Assembly (NCBI GenBank): GCA_009731375.1
Contig: BJOX01000280.1
Location: forward strand, 84,525 to 148,524
Reading direction: 5' to 3'
Length of the DNA stretch: 64,000 nucleotides
Source: Paulinella micropora
Taxonomy: Eukaryota > Cercozoa > Imbricatea > Euglyphida
The notes under the pieces are model-generated. The model did no database searches, was not told the DNA's origin, and saw only the letters and a program-made list of their open reading frames with translations. A program made the position numbers and the translations under genes. This document shows, piece after piece, positions 19,450-29,066 of this stretch; within the stretch, counting starts at the first letter, position 1; the number at the start of each line of letters is the position of its first letter.

Positions 19450-19721
19450 TTACTTCATTTTTATGTCTGTAAATTTATCAAACCACGGCTGTTTCATTAC
19501 CCATTCAAAATATGGCTTATCAATAGTTGCAACATCTTGAATTTTTTTCCTTTGTATTTGCCAAACGGAAAAACATCGGTCGGCTTTCCTTCTCTACTTT
19601 TTTCAATTGCCTTAATTTCTTCATCAATCATCTGTTGGACATCTCTTACTGAAAAGAATTGCTTATTCTTCTCAATTGAAAGTCGTCCAAATTTTTCCGA
19701 TAGTCTAGTGAGGGTGGTCAT
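19450..19721 (-). pseudogene. Stand-alone ExoX-like C-terminal (DUF3820-type) domain protein, element B
   Basis: The first frame, from the Met at 19,721, gives MTTLTRLSEKFGRLSIEKNK, a helical segment with VRDVQQMIDEE, and FPFGKYKGKK. The frame changes at a 7-base T run near 19,549-19,555. The other frame continues with DKPYFEWVMKQPWF to a stop at 19,450. FGKYKG followed by DxxYFxWV is the signature of the small domain found at the C-terminus of ExoX-like exonucleases and alone in viruses. It is adjacent to the polymerase, which fits a DNA-metabolism role, by inference. Confidence 0.6.
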
Positions 19722-19786
19722 TGGTCTATATAGATTGGTAAAAAAATTTTATGGAAAAAAATTAATTAATTAATTGTCATTAAATT

Positions 19787-20545
19787 TTAAGATTTGATTT
19801 GATATCCGTAAGGGATACTATCATTTTCGTTGATAAACTCACGACCGCACCATTTATTCTCATTAACTTTCTTTTTTATGTTTGTAGTATGAACTATGCT
19901 GAAATGGTTAATGTTTTGCTGTTTGCTATTTCGTGATAAATGAATTTTCTTCATTTGAAAATCTCTAACATTTTCAATGCTTTCACCTAAATCAATCTTT
20001 TCGTATACTTCTGGATTTAGCCCTTTTGAATTCAACCCCTTACCTCTTAAATGGTAATATCTCTTTTTTACTCCTTCATTTTCATAGCATTCAATTATAT
20101 GAACTCCTTTGTCTTTATGTTTCAAGTCATTCTTAGTAAGGTAAGGGAGAAAGGCTTCATTCGTTGTAAATTCTAACATATACAATTTAGGAACAATCCA
20201 TATTCCTCTTATTATCTTACAACAATCTCCTAAGTCATCCGTTATTCCTCCAAGAGATTTATCTCCAAGTCTTTTGATTAGTTTGGCGAACATAACATGC
20301 AACACTAGACTATCAGTATCTGTGTAATAGAAATCAGCCTCTATGTATTTATTTGGATTAGCCTCTTTTATGTAGTTATACATGATTCGCCTGCTATATG
20401 CTAGAATGAAAGCCCCGTAGTGAGAAGGTTTGGTTATGCTCTCTTCAATTATTTCTTCCTTTCTAGGAATTCCAGATACATTCCATAGTTTGTTTCCGTC
20501 TTTATCTTTGAATTCAACCACATCAGATATATAATTTTCGAACAA
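19787..20545 (-). pseudogene. POLB: C-terminal fragment of a protein-primed family B DNA polymerase, element B
   Basis: About 250 codons contain the palm motif YTDTDS (about 20,306-20,329), preceded by KPSHYGAFILAYSRRIM, as in the DNA_pol_B_2 (viral/organellar) group used by Polintons. The frame is open but starts abruptly. At about 20,537 homology ends at the edge of a 1.1-kb repeat with ATC microsatellites. The exonuclease domain, motif A and any priming domain are absent from the window, so this fragment cannot be an active polymerase. Confidence 0.85.
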
Positions 20546-20964
20546 AAACGAGATTGTGTAGCAGGGACAGGAGGGTACACAGGAAAAAGAGGATATCAGT
20601 ATATATATGGGTGATATTGTTACGTACTAACAGCATATAACGTGAATATAGTAAATTTTCTGACTAAAAGCTTCCCCCCCCCCCCTCCTCCTCCTGGATT
20701 CATGATTGCGTCGTCATCATCAATCGTCATCAATCATCATCAATCATCATCAATCATCATCAATCATCATCAATCATCATCAATCATCATCATAAATATC
20801 ATCATCATGAATATCATCATCGATCATCATCGATCATCATCGATCATCATCGATCATCATCGATCATCGATCATCGATCATCGATCATCATCATCAACAT
20901 CATCATCATCATCGTCGTCGTCGTCGTCGTCATCGTCATCGTCATCGTCATCGTNNNNNNNNNN

Positions 20965-21038
<74 letters not shown>

Positions 21039-22029
21039 CGAGAGAGAGAGAGCGAGAGAGAGAGAGAGAGAGAAATGGTAAATATTCTTAGGAAGTCGTT
21101 AGCATGCTTTGGTACTAACCAGAATTTGCAGAATTGGGTACAGCTCTTTCCAGCTGAAGTTTTTGCAGAATCGCTTTTTGAACATGAACTAGAGTCACAA
21201 CTGCTTTGGTAAGGAACTGATCGCCTACGTTCCAAATGCAGATTTAACAATAAGTTTGGGTAAGTAGACATCTACGCACAAATGATCAACATATCTGTCT
21301 GAGAAAAAAAATCAAACTACTATTGCACTGCAAAACTAGTATCAAACGATAACGGGAGGACCGAGATCGGCATTGGACAACTGGGAGGGATCTACAGTCG
21401 CTAAAAGTTGCAGCAAGGGTTCATATGCATCAGCGGTCTCCTTGCCTTCTTCTGGCGCTGTGATGCAAAAAATCAGTTAAAAATATTTCAGTCGTATGAT
21501 TGAAAAAACAAAACCTGGGCTGCGTCTGCGCTTTGAATTCAGAATATTCAAATGATTGATTTTCAGGGCCTGCCACAATATAATCATTCATGTAAAGTGC
21601 ACATACAAAGAAATTCAGACAGAAAGACAAGACGCTGATTCGAACAAAAACGAGATTGTGTAGTAGGGACAGGAGGATACACAGGAGAAAGAGGATATCA
21701 GAATATATATGGGTGATATTGTTACGTACTAACAGCATATAACGTGAATATAGTAAATTTTCTGACTAAAAGTTTCCCCCCCCCCCCTCCTCCTCCTGGA
21801 TTCATGATTGCGTCGTCATCATCAATCGTCATCAATCATCATCAATCGTCATCAATCAACATCAATCATCATCAATCACCATCAATCATCATCAATCATC
21901 ATCATGAATATCATCATCGATCATCATCGATCATCATCGATCATCATCGATCATCGATCATCGATCATCGATCATCGATCATCATGATCATCATCATCAT
22001 CATCATCATCATCGTCGTCTTCATAGTCG

Positions 22030-22072
<43 letters not shown>

Positions 22073-22340
22073 GATCATCATCATCATCATCATCATCAAT
22101 CATCATCATCAATCATCAATCATCAAACATCAATCATCATCATCATCATCATCGTCATTACAATTATCATTACCATTAAATATTATCATTACCATTATCA
22201 CCATTATCATCATCTTTATCATCATTATCATCAATCATCAATCATATGCATCAATCATCAATCATCAATCATCAATCATCAATCATCATCATCATCATCA
22301 TCATCACCACCACCACCACCACCATTATTATTATCATTAC
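20537..22340. repeat. 1.1-kb direct repeat with ATC microsatellites that cuts the polymerase
   Basis: The sequence from 20,537 (TTCGAACAAAAACGAGATTG) recurs at 21,639, a period of 1,102 bases, including a poly-C run and a long ATC/GTC tract. Between them are a 10-N gap (20,955-20,964), a GA-repeat (20,965-21,073) and about 560 unrecognised bases (21,074-21,638). The second copy extends into a longer ATC tract ending at about 22,340. Confidence 0.8.
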
Positions 22341-22451
22341 TAAAACCGATATCACAGAGCAACAGGTAGTGAAAGAGAAGAACTGGGAGGAGAGGCTATA
22401 AAAGGTAGTGAAATATATAATACAGAAAAAATAATTATTTATAATTTTTTT
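22341..22451. other. Spacer between the microsatellite and the ATPase of element B
   Basis: About 110 bases include GGCTATAAAAGG, a TATA-box-like string, near 22,394, then T-rich DNA up to the ATPase stop. The TATA-like string faces the plus strand, where no gene follows. Confidence 0.4.
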
Positions 22452-23267
22452 TTATTTTAATCTGAAGTTGAAGTTTTTCGTTAACTCATCATCTACACTT
22501 GAAACATAAAGAAAATTAAATCTCTCCTTTGTAGCCTCGTGATACTTTTGAAGAAAATAATCAAAGTCAAAAGATAAGTCTAAGTGTTTATACACGAGTT
22601 CCATTTTGTCTTGAGACTGGCCCGGAAAGATTAACAAATAATCTAACTGCTTAATGGCTTCTGGCCGTAGGTCATTGAAATACTGACTAGACATAATCAC
22701 CTTACTTTTATGGTGTCTGTTCTCTTTTAACAAATCGCTTACGGACTTATATCTTAATCCACTCCCTAAATCGTCCAAAACAAAAACAACCTCTGGTGAA
22801 ATATACTTACTTGGTCTCTCTTTCTTCTCACCTCCTTCTTTTTTCTTTTCCTTTCCGAAATAAAGAAATTTTGGTTTCTCTATTTCCTCTTTGTCCTGTT
22901 TTATTTCTCCTTCGTGTTGCTCGTCCTTTCTGTTCAGTTTGTCGAGTTCATAGTCTATCACATTTACACCATCTGATTTAAGAAAGGTATATATTGCCAT
23001 TGGGTTTCCCCTGTTCTTAAAGTGCTTAACCATTGCTTTATAAATGTAGTCCTTGTGAATTGTTGAAGCAATAATGACAATACGGGTTTTTCTGTCTGTA
23101 GTCCGTTTCAGTATTTCAAAGAGTGCTGTCGTTTTCCCGCTCTTCTTACGGGCGAGTAGAAATATACTTGAATAGGGCTCATTAAATAATTTATAACCTT
23201 TTGCTTTTTTGTTTCCGTTTCCATCCTGCTTTACTGGTTTCACCTTGACATTGTTAATCTTAAGCAT
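22452..23267 (-). CDS. ATP: Genome-packaging ATPase (A32 / FtsK-HerA type), element B
   Basis: Intact, 271 residues. P-loop ARKKSGKTT (residues about 40-48), Walker B VVFVLDDLGSG, and VIMSSQYFNDLRPEAIKQLD match the A copy. The charged linker differs most. It should power DNA packaging. It lies 10 bases from the 119-residue-type gene on the same strand, as in A. Intact while most neighbours are broken. Confidence 0.85.
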   Translation of the reverse strand: MLKINNVKVKPVKQDGNGNKKAKGYKLFNEPYSSIFLLARKKSGKTTALFEILKRTTDRKTRIVIIASTIHKDYIYKAMVKHFKNRGNPMAIYTFLKSDGVNVIDYELDKLNRKDEQHEGEIKQDKEEIEKPKFLYFGKEKKKEGGEKKERPSKYISPEVVFVLDDLGSGLRYKSVSDLLKENRHHKSKVIMSSQYFNDLRPEAIKQLDYLLIFPGQSQDKMELVYKHLDLSFDFDYFLQKYHEATKERFNFLYVSSVDDELTKNFNFRLK

Positions 23268-23276
23268 TGTATATTA

Positions 23277-23639
23277 TTATCCTAAGAATTCCAAACACAC
23301 AACAATTCTTCCCGCTAAATTTCCTGTATCAATATTTCCGCTGTCAGTTTCAAGGACTTTAAATGTATATTGTCCGTCTGTCCATCCGACGACACCTAAA
23401 TTATAACTAAGGTTTGAAATGTTTGCTATATTACTATCCGCAAATGTGCCGATAATTCCAATGCTGTCCATATAAAGAATTCTGGTTTTGGTTTCCGTCT
23501 GGTCGTTCGTATAGTGGATAAATTTTACATTCATTATGGTTGGTGTGAATGACATTTGAATATTTTTATTAAATGTTTTGCTTCCCACAAAATCATTGCT
23601 CAGAAAAATAATCTTTTGGTATTTATATTCAGTAGCCAT
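23277..23639 (-). CDS. Conserved beta-rich 120-residue protein, element B
   Basis: The 120-residue protein (MATEYKYQKIIFLSNDFVG) matches 5,822-6,181 throughout, with the same place upstream of the ATPase. There is no recognised domain. It is intact. Confidence 0.7.
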   Translation of the reverse strand: MATEYKYQKIIFLSNDFVGSKTFNKNIQMSFTPTIMNVKFIHYTNDQTETKTRILYMDSIGIIGTFADSNIANISNLSYNLGVVGWTDGQYTFKVLETDSGNIDTGNLAGRIVVCLEFLG

Positions 23640-23682
23640 GTTTATATTACTGATAATATTTAATTTTTGAATAACAAAAATA

Positions 23683-23953
23683 TTTTCGCGGACTGCCTGC
23701 GACTTTTACTCGCGGGTAAGCGAAAAAAAGAATGTGAGTTGTGCTTATTATATAAAGCAAGGTATTGAAACTAAATTTAAATGTGTGTTTAAACCTTTCA
23801 GTGATTGGTGTGTTAGTTTTGATGAAGCCCTGCCGTTAATCTGTGCCGGCGATAGTTCTTGGTATAAAATACATTTATACGAGTGTTCATTTCTTTGAAC
23901 TAGAAGGCGATGGAAGGCAAATTCCTATGAGTAAAGTCAAAATTCCGACATAA
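23683..23953 (+). pseudogene. Conserved Cys-containing small protein, opposite strand, element B
   Basis: One frame from about 23,683 reads FSRTACDFYSRVSEKKN and GIETKFKCVFKPFSDWC, reaching LICAGDSSWYK. A frame change near 23,884 precedes DGRQIPMSKVKIPT and the stop. No ATG is in frame before the conserved region; the frame opens after a stop with ATA codons. Its last 65 bases overlap the membrane-protein gene antisense, as in element A. Function is unknown. Confidence 0.55.
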
Positions 23954-24243
23954 GTGTTTGCAACCTCACAAGGTAAGTTCTTTTCAGATAGCCTTACGAT
24001 ACAAAGGGTTATAATGGCAATAATGACACCCATTTGAAATAAGTATTTAATAAGTCGGCTGTCGGTCGGTCTGTTTTTTATACAACAACAATTCCAGTTA
24101 TCTTCCAATTCGTGCTCTACTTTTTTTTCCTCAGTCTTTAGTTCTACTTCAAGAACACGAGACTTTAATTCTGGAGTTAGTTCGCCAACCATATCCATAA
24201 TAGGCGGGGGTCTGTGAAGTCTAGTTGTATTATTGTTTGACAT
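23887..24243 (-). CDS. Small two-helix membrane protein, element B
   Basis: The intact 118-residue protein starts MSNNNTTRLHRPPPIMDM and has an acidic/basic helical region with NWNCCCIKNR, then two hydrophobic helices (LFQMGVIIAIITLCIVRL; YVGILTLLIGICLPSP) and a KK tail. It matches 6,456-6,793. The start is fixed by hairpin U4, which abuts the ATG. A membrane role is likely; the exact role is unknown. Confidence 0.75.
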   Translation of the reverse strand: MSNNNTTRLHRPPPIMDMVGELTPELKSRVLEVELKTEEKKVEHELEDNWNCCCIKNRPTDSRLIKYLFQMGVIIAIITLCIVRLSEKNLPCEVANTYVGILTLLIGICLPSPSSSKK

Positions 24244-24296
24244 GATATTTTAGAATTGCGTTTCGTGCTCCGCACTTTCACTTATTCTAAAACATC
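24244..24296 (-). promoter_or_regulatory. Start-codon hairpin U4 of the gene-junction cassette
   Basis: Minus-strand GATGTTTTAGAAT / ATTCTAAAATATC stem (12 Watson-Crick pairs plus one G-T) with an inner GTGC-GGA-GCAC helix, touching the ATG at 24,243. Confidence 0.75.
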
Positions 24297-24331
24297 GTTT
24301 TTATTTATTGAAAATAAATAAATCAGCTTTC

Positions 24332-24389
24332 GATGTTTATCAACAAACTAGAATGAGTGAAGCGAATGAGAATGAAGTTGATAAATATC
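24332..24389 (-). terminator. Downstream hairpin D4 of the gene-junction cassette
   Basis: GATGTTTATCAAC / GTTGATAAATATC forms a 13-position stem overlapping the fibre stop codon (24,388-24,390). Confidence 0.7.
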
Positions 24390-27300
24390 AAGGGAAAACG
24401 ACTGCTCTGATTTCTGCTAATTGGTTTGCTTGGTCTTGTAATATATTAAGTAAAGTTTTATTTTCTTTTTCTAAATTAACTAACTTTTCTGATAATTGTT
24501 GAACCGCTTTAATTAATGGGGCGATAAACTCGGAATAACCATACCATAACCGACATCACCACTATCAACACATTTAACATCTTCTGGATTAACACTCACA
24601 CCCTTCAATTCGCATTCTTTTCTTTGCTTTGGACACTGAACCATAATTGCTTCTTTTATAAAACCGCCAAAATCTAGCATATCCATTTCTGTTAGTATGT
24701 TCTCTAATTGTGCTATTAAGCCAGTCCTACATTTTTTTTAAATCATCAATCAAACGATAGCAGACTGGATTTAACTTATTAATAAAATCTAAGCCTAAGC
24801 ATTCCTTTATATCTTCTTTTTTTCTCCTGTCTGAATCTTGAATTGGATTAGACAATACCCATAATTGTCCATCGCTTGCCTTTAAAGACATTAAAGCAGT
24901 ATTTGAACTATTCTTCCATATGAACCCACTCGTTGAAGAATTATTCACTCTAAATCTAATAGCATAAGAAGTTAATCCTCCGCCTACTCCTCCTGCTGGT
25001 GCTGTTCCTCCACTTAATGATTTATTTGCTCCAGACTGAGACATATAAATTCCCCATGCTGAATCACCAGTATCCCAAATAAATATTCCTCTCGCATTCG
25101 TCCCGTCTGTTTGTCCTTGAATTCCTATTTTCGCTCCATTATTAGTTGTGGTCGTTAGCAACCCAGAATATGTAATTCCCGCATTCGCCGTTATTAATCC
25201 GCTCGCCGTTATTGCCTTTGTTGTTAATATGCCTGCTGTATCAAGTTCAAGAGCCACAGACCAAAGAACAGCAGCCCCAACACTTTTCCCACTATCATAC
25301 AAAAATCTAAGTTTGTTGGAAAATTTATTAATTAAAAAGTTTGAACTCGCATAACTTGATTTCCATCCCGCGCCATCTAAATAAGCATCAAAACCCATAT
25401 TTATGCTATTGTGTCCTAAATTAAATAGTCCAAATGTAGGATAAATATCTTCCGTTGTAGTTGCCTGCAAGTGTGCTCCAGTTGTATTGTTGTTAAATGT
25501 CCCATACAATTCTAAGCCCGCTGTCGTACCTATTCCTTTTGTTGTGCTTCCTATAATTATTGGTTTGCCTAGTGCTGCTGTTATTTTATCGCTTGCCGTT
25601 AATGTTGTTGTAGTCATGCCAGCAGTTGAAGTGATTGATGTTCCCGTTATTGTTCCAGCACTTGTTATGTTGTTTGAATTCATATCCAAAGCACCATAAA
25701 ACCGCATACCCCAGCATTGTTAAAACGGACAATGTCAGATGAAGCACTTTTATTATCCAAAAGTTTTGAAATATAAAAACCTGCTCCTTTTACATCAAAT
25801 GCTACATTCGTGAATACATAACCTCTTTGGTCTGCGGTTCCACTTGTAGCAGTATTCAGAGTAAATAAGAAATATTGATAATCACCTGATGTCTGTGAAA
25901 AGAATATATCCTCCATCTTGGTTTAATATCCTTGCCCCATTATATGTAATATTTCCACCATTAATGATAACTTGATTATTAAAATCAGCCGTTTGTGTTA
26001 AAGTTAGATATTTTATTACGGTGCTCGTCCCGTTGAATGTTTTAATTCCTGTTATTGTTTGGTCTCCTGTTAGTTTCACACAATTATCATCCAGATATTG
26101 CTTATTTACCGCTTCATTCGCATTTTGTGGTGCTCCTAGATTAACAATCCGACTGCTATTACAATCTAATCCAGTAGCATTAAACCACGAAACAATCGTC
26201 CCATCAATAATAAAACTTATTTTTTTCGCAGAAATTTCAAAGTTGTAATATGTTGCAGTTTTCATATCCAAACTAGCAATTGACCCGATATTACTGGTAT
26301 AATTGAAAACAATGAATGTTCCCTTTGTTGTTGAATTGATTGAATTTCCAGTTATTTCAACACCACTGCTATATGTCTTAATTCCTGCTATTGTTTGGTT
26401 TCCTGTTAGTTTCACATTTTGCCCGTCTTTTGTATCAACATAACTTTTATTTGCTCCATCCGTTGTTGCTGATGGTGTGGCTAAGTTTGTTATTTTGTTG
26501 TTATTTAAACTTAATGTTGTTCCAGTTGCGGTTATAATTAAAGTATTACCTGAATATAACTCAACATACGAACCAGTTATTTATATCGGATACCAAGTCG
26601 CTGTTGCTGTTTTTTGTGCTGCAATCATTCCTATTTTTGTATCAAATGCTATACCGATGCCGTCAAAAGTAGTAGGATTGGACGAACCACTTACTTCTAA
26701 AGTTGATGTAAATTTTTTATTCCCTGCTATGGTTTGGTCTCCTGTTAGTTTAACCACCGAAGTATCAAGAGCGGAAACATCCACACCATCAACAAGATTA
26801 ACATTTGTTATGCTTTGGCTTTTCATATCAATACCCGCACTAGCATTTATCATGTTGCTGAATGTTTTAATTCCTCCTATGGTTTGGTCTCCTGTTAGTT
26901 TAACCACCGAACCATCAACTGCGAGATTAGCAAGATTAATTCCATTATACGTAGAAGCCCCTGAAATAGCAAAACCGCCCATATTTAGTGCCCCCGTCAT
27001 ACTAGCAGTGCCGTCTAATCTAAGAAAGGGTGGTGTGGTGTTTTTCCATTGCCCCGTGCTATACATAATCAGTTGGTTATCTGCTGGGAAGCCTGATATT
27101 GTCACATCGCTGTGGCTATCTATGCTTCCACTCGCTGACACTTTATCATTATTATCTTGGTGCTCAAATATCCATTCATCAACATCTTTAGTATTTAGTA
27201 AATTAACTCCTGTTATATTCCTCCTTCCCATACTAATATTGCCGAATTCATCAACATTTATCGGAAATGTTTTATTTACCCACTTTATTGAATTATATGT

Positions 27301-27764
27301 GAGATAACTATTAGTGGCTATTGGTGCGGTTATAACCACATCTGAAAGTGTATCAATTGAACCAAGGGTTGTATTCTTCCATTTGCCTTCTACATCGTTG
27401 TAAGTTAAGTATTGTCCGCTCGCTTGTGAAAATATATTTGTGTTTATCAAATTATATAAACTGGTTTGGTGCAGATTGGAAGTATTAGAGCGGTGTTGAG
27501 TTGAGGCTTTGACTTCGTCGTTGTCCCTCACTCGTTGCTCTGTATAGTATAAATTTTTTCCTTCTTTGATGTCCGTTGTTGATTTTAAAGCGAGACGTGT
27601 GTCAAATCGGCCGTCATTGTAATAAAGATTTACGGGGTCAGCATCTTCTGGCACTCTGTCTGTATTCAGACCACTATGTTGGTATTGGTTAAGTCTAAGT
27701 TAAGTATGTTTAGACTATCAACAGTCAATTCATTAAGGCCGAGTAATGATTTATATTGCGACAT
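24388..27764 (-). pseudogene. Phage-like fibre of element B with a different S74 C-terminus, multiply broken
   Basis: It starts MSQYKSLLGLNEL, like element A, and keeps the shaft modules (VKLTGDQTI-G-K-F). Near the C-terminus SDRRKKEDIKECLGLDFINK (about 24,770-24,835) is the S74 signature, followed by NPVCYRLIDDLKK. The region after it differs from element A and carries extra Cys residues. The final coiled coil (ENKTLLNILQDQANQLAEIR) is again shared. Frame changes occur near 27,672, 25,910, 25,700, 24,725 and 24,545, and an in-frame stop lies at 26,581. Host attachment role as in A; not functional as read. Confidence 0.8.
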
Positions 27765-27837
27765 TGATATATATTATTTATTTATTAGTTTATTTATTTA
27801 TTTAAAAAATACTAAAATATAGTAATCTTAGTATAAA
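27765..27837. promoter_or_regulatory. Divergent promoter region between fibre and charged protein, element B
   Basis: About 73 bases, nearly all A/T, with TATATATTATTTATT on one side and ATATAGTAATC on the other, separate the divergent genes. Same layout as 10,658-10,722. Confidence 0.45.
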
Positions 27838-28364
27838 ATGCCCTCTCCCGAAGCGAGCCGACAAACTTGGGGAAAAGCAGTCGATGGAATTAAACAAAAA
27901 GCGAAGCAGAGAAAATGGAACATGCCAAAAAGGTTTTGGAACAATACCGAAATGCGGTTAAAAATGAAGACAAAGATATGGAACGAAAAATAGCAGAGAT
28001 AGAAAATAAGAATTTAGCAACATATATTATTAATGAGAAGGATCAAGATGACACACCCGAGCAGAGTGAGAGTGAAAGTGAATGTGATTTTACTGATATC
28101 ATTGCTAAAAAGACGGCGAAAATGAAGATAAGAAGAAAGAAAGCGGAAACTAAGAGAGAAAAGAAGAAGAGTAAGAAACCAGAGCCTGAGCCTGAGGAGA
28201 GTGAAGAAAGTGAAAGTGAGAGTAGTGAAGAAGAAGAACCGAAACCTAAGAAAGGGAAAGGTAAAAAATCAAGCAGTGTGAGTGTGAAAGTATATAATCA
28301 ATCTTCTGGTGGTGTTAAGAAAGAAAAAAATAATGATGTCTCGCGGATGTTTCTTAAGTTCTAA
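27838..28364 (+). pseudogene. Highly charged Lys/Glu/Ser protein, element B
   Basis: The ATG at 27,838 opens MPSPEASRQTWGKAVDGIK, and a frame change near 27,905 leads into the main 149-codon frame. It shares with element A a CDFTDIIAKKTAKMK block, Ser/Glu repeats (SESSEEEEPKPKKGKGKK) and a SVSVKVYN tail. Unknown function; charge suggests nucleic-acid binding. Confidence 0.6.
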
Positions 28365-28447
28365 AGTCCAAATGTAAATAATCCAATTAATCTATTAACT
28401 TTAAATTCTTGGTGTCGTTTCGTTTTTACATGATGTGCTATATTTTT

Positions 28448-28993
28448 TTAAAAGTATCTTCCGCCACAATCACAATGAATATCAATTTTGTTTTTTTCTT
28501 TCCATTCATCCCTGTATTCATCTAATTTTTGTTTATTGTTTTCATAATAGGTTTGAACTTGTTTTCTTATTTTATCACCTTTGACTTCGTAATAATGTTT
28601 GTTGTATATAAGTTTTACGTGTTTGTGTTCATTTCTATATTTAGTTTGATATTCAGTTATCTTATCTCTGTATTCCTCAAGATATTCTTTTTTTACTCTT
28701 CCAGCAATATTTTTATTTACGCAATTTAATTCTCTAATTAATTCAACTTCTCTTTTATGTAATTCCATTTTGTTATTACAAGGATACAATTCAATTAATT
28801 CTATGTAAGCATAATCGTATTTTACAATTTCATAAGAATTCATATAAGGAGACTTTGAATTTAACCATCGTTTATAATCTATTTTATGACTATGTAGTCT
28901 TTTATATAATGGTTGAATAGTTGAGCCGATATAAATTTCATTTGTCTGGTAAGACCTTAATGAATAAATCTTCCCTTCCTTGTAATCATGCAT
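28448..28993 (-). CDS. GIY-YIG endonuclease, only in element B
   Basis: 181 intact residues. The N-terminal GIY-YIG core is visible: KIYSLRS (residues 8-14) and EIYIGSTIQPLYKRLHSHK, then a Glu-containing helix and a Lys-rich C-terminal region ending CDCGGRYF. Such enzymes nick or cut DNA and often spread as homing endonucleases in large DNA viruses and PLVs. It is inserted between the charged protein and the integrase on the opposite strand. Element A has only 130 bases at that place. Its intact frame among broken genes suggests later arrival or self-spread. Confidence 0.8.
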   Translation of the reverse strand: MHDYKEGKIYSLRSYQTNEIYIGSTIQPLYKRLHSHKIDYKRWLNSKSPYMNSYEIVKYDYAYIELIELYPCNNKMELHKREVELIRELNCVNKNIAGRVKKEYLEEYRDKITEYQTKYRNEHKHVKLIYNKHYYEVKGDKIRKQVQTYYENNKQKLDEYRDEWKEKNKIDIHCDCGGRYF

Positions 28994-29066
28994 TATCGTT
29001 TTATATCGTTTATTATCGTTATATATAATATATAATAAAACCTTAACATAAAATTAATTATATAAT

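Noticed and set aside
20690-22340. Regular ATC spacing as a CRISPR-like array
   Set aside because: No unique spacers between repeats; it is a simple trinucleotide tract with point changes.
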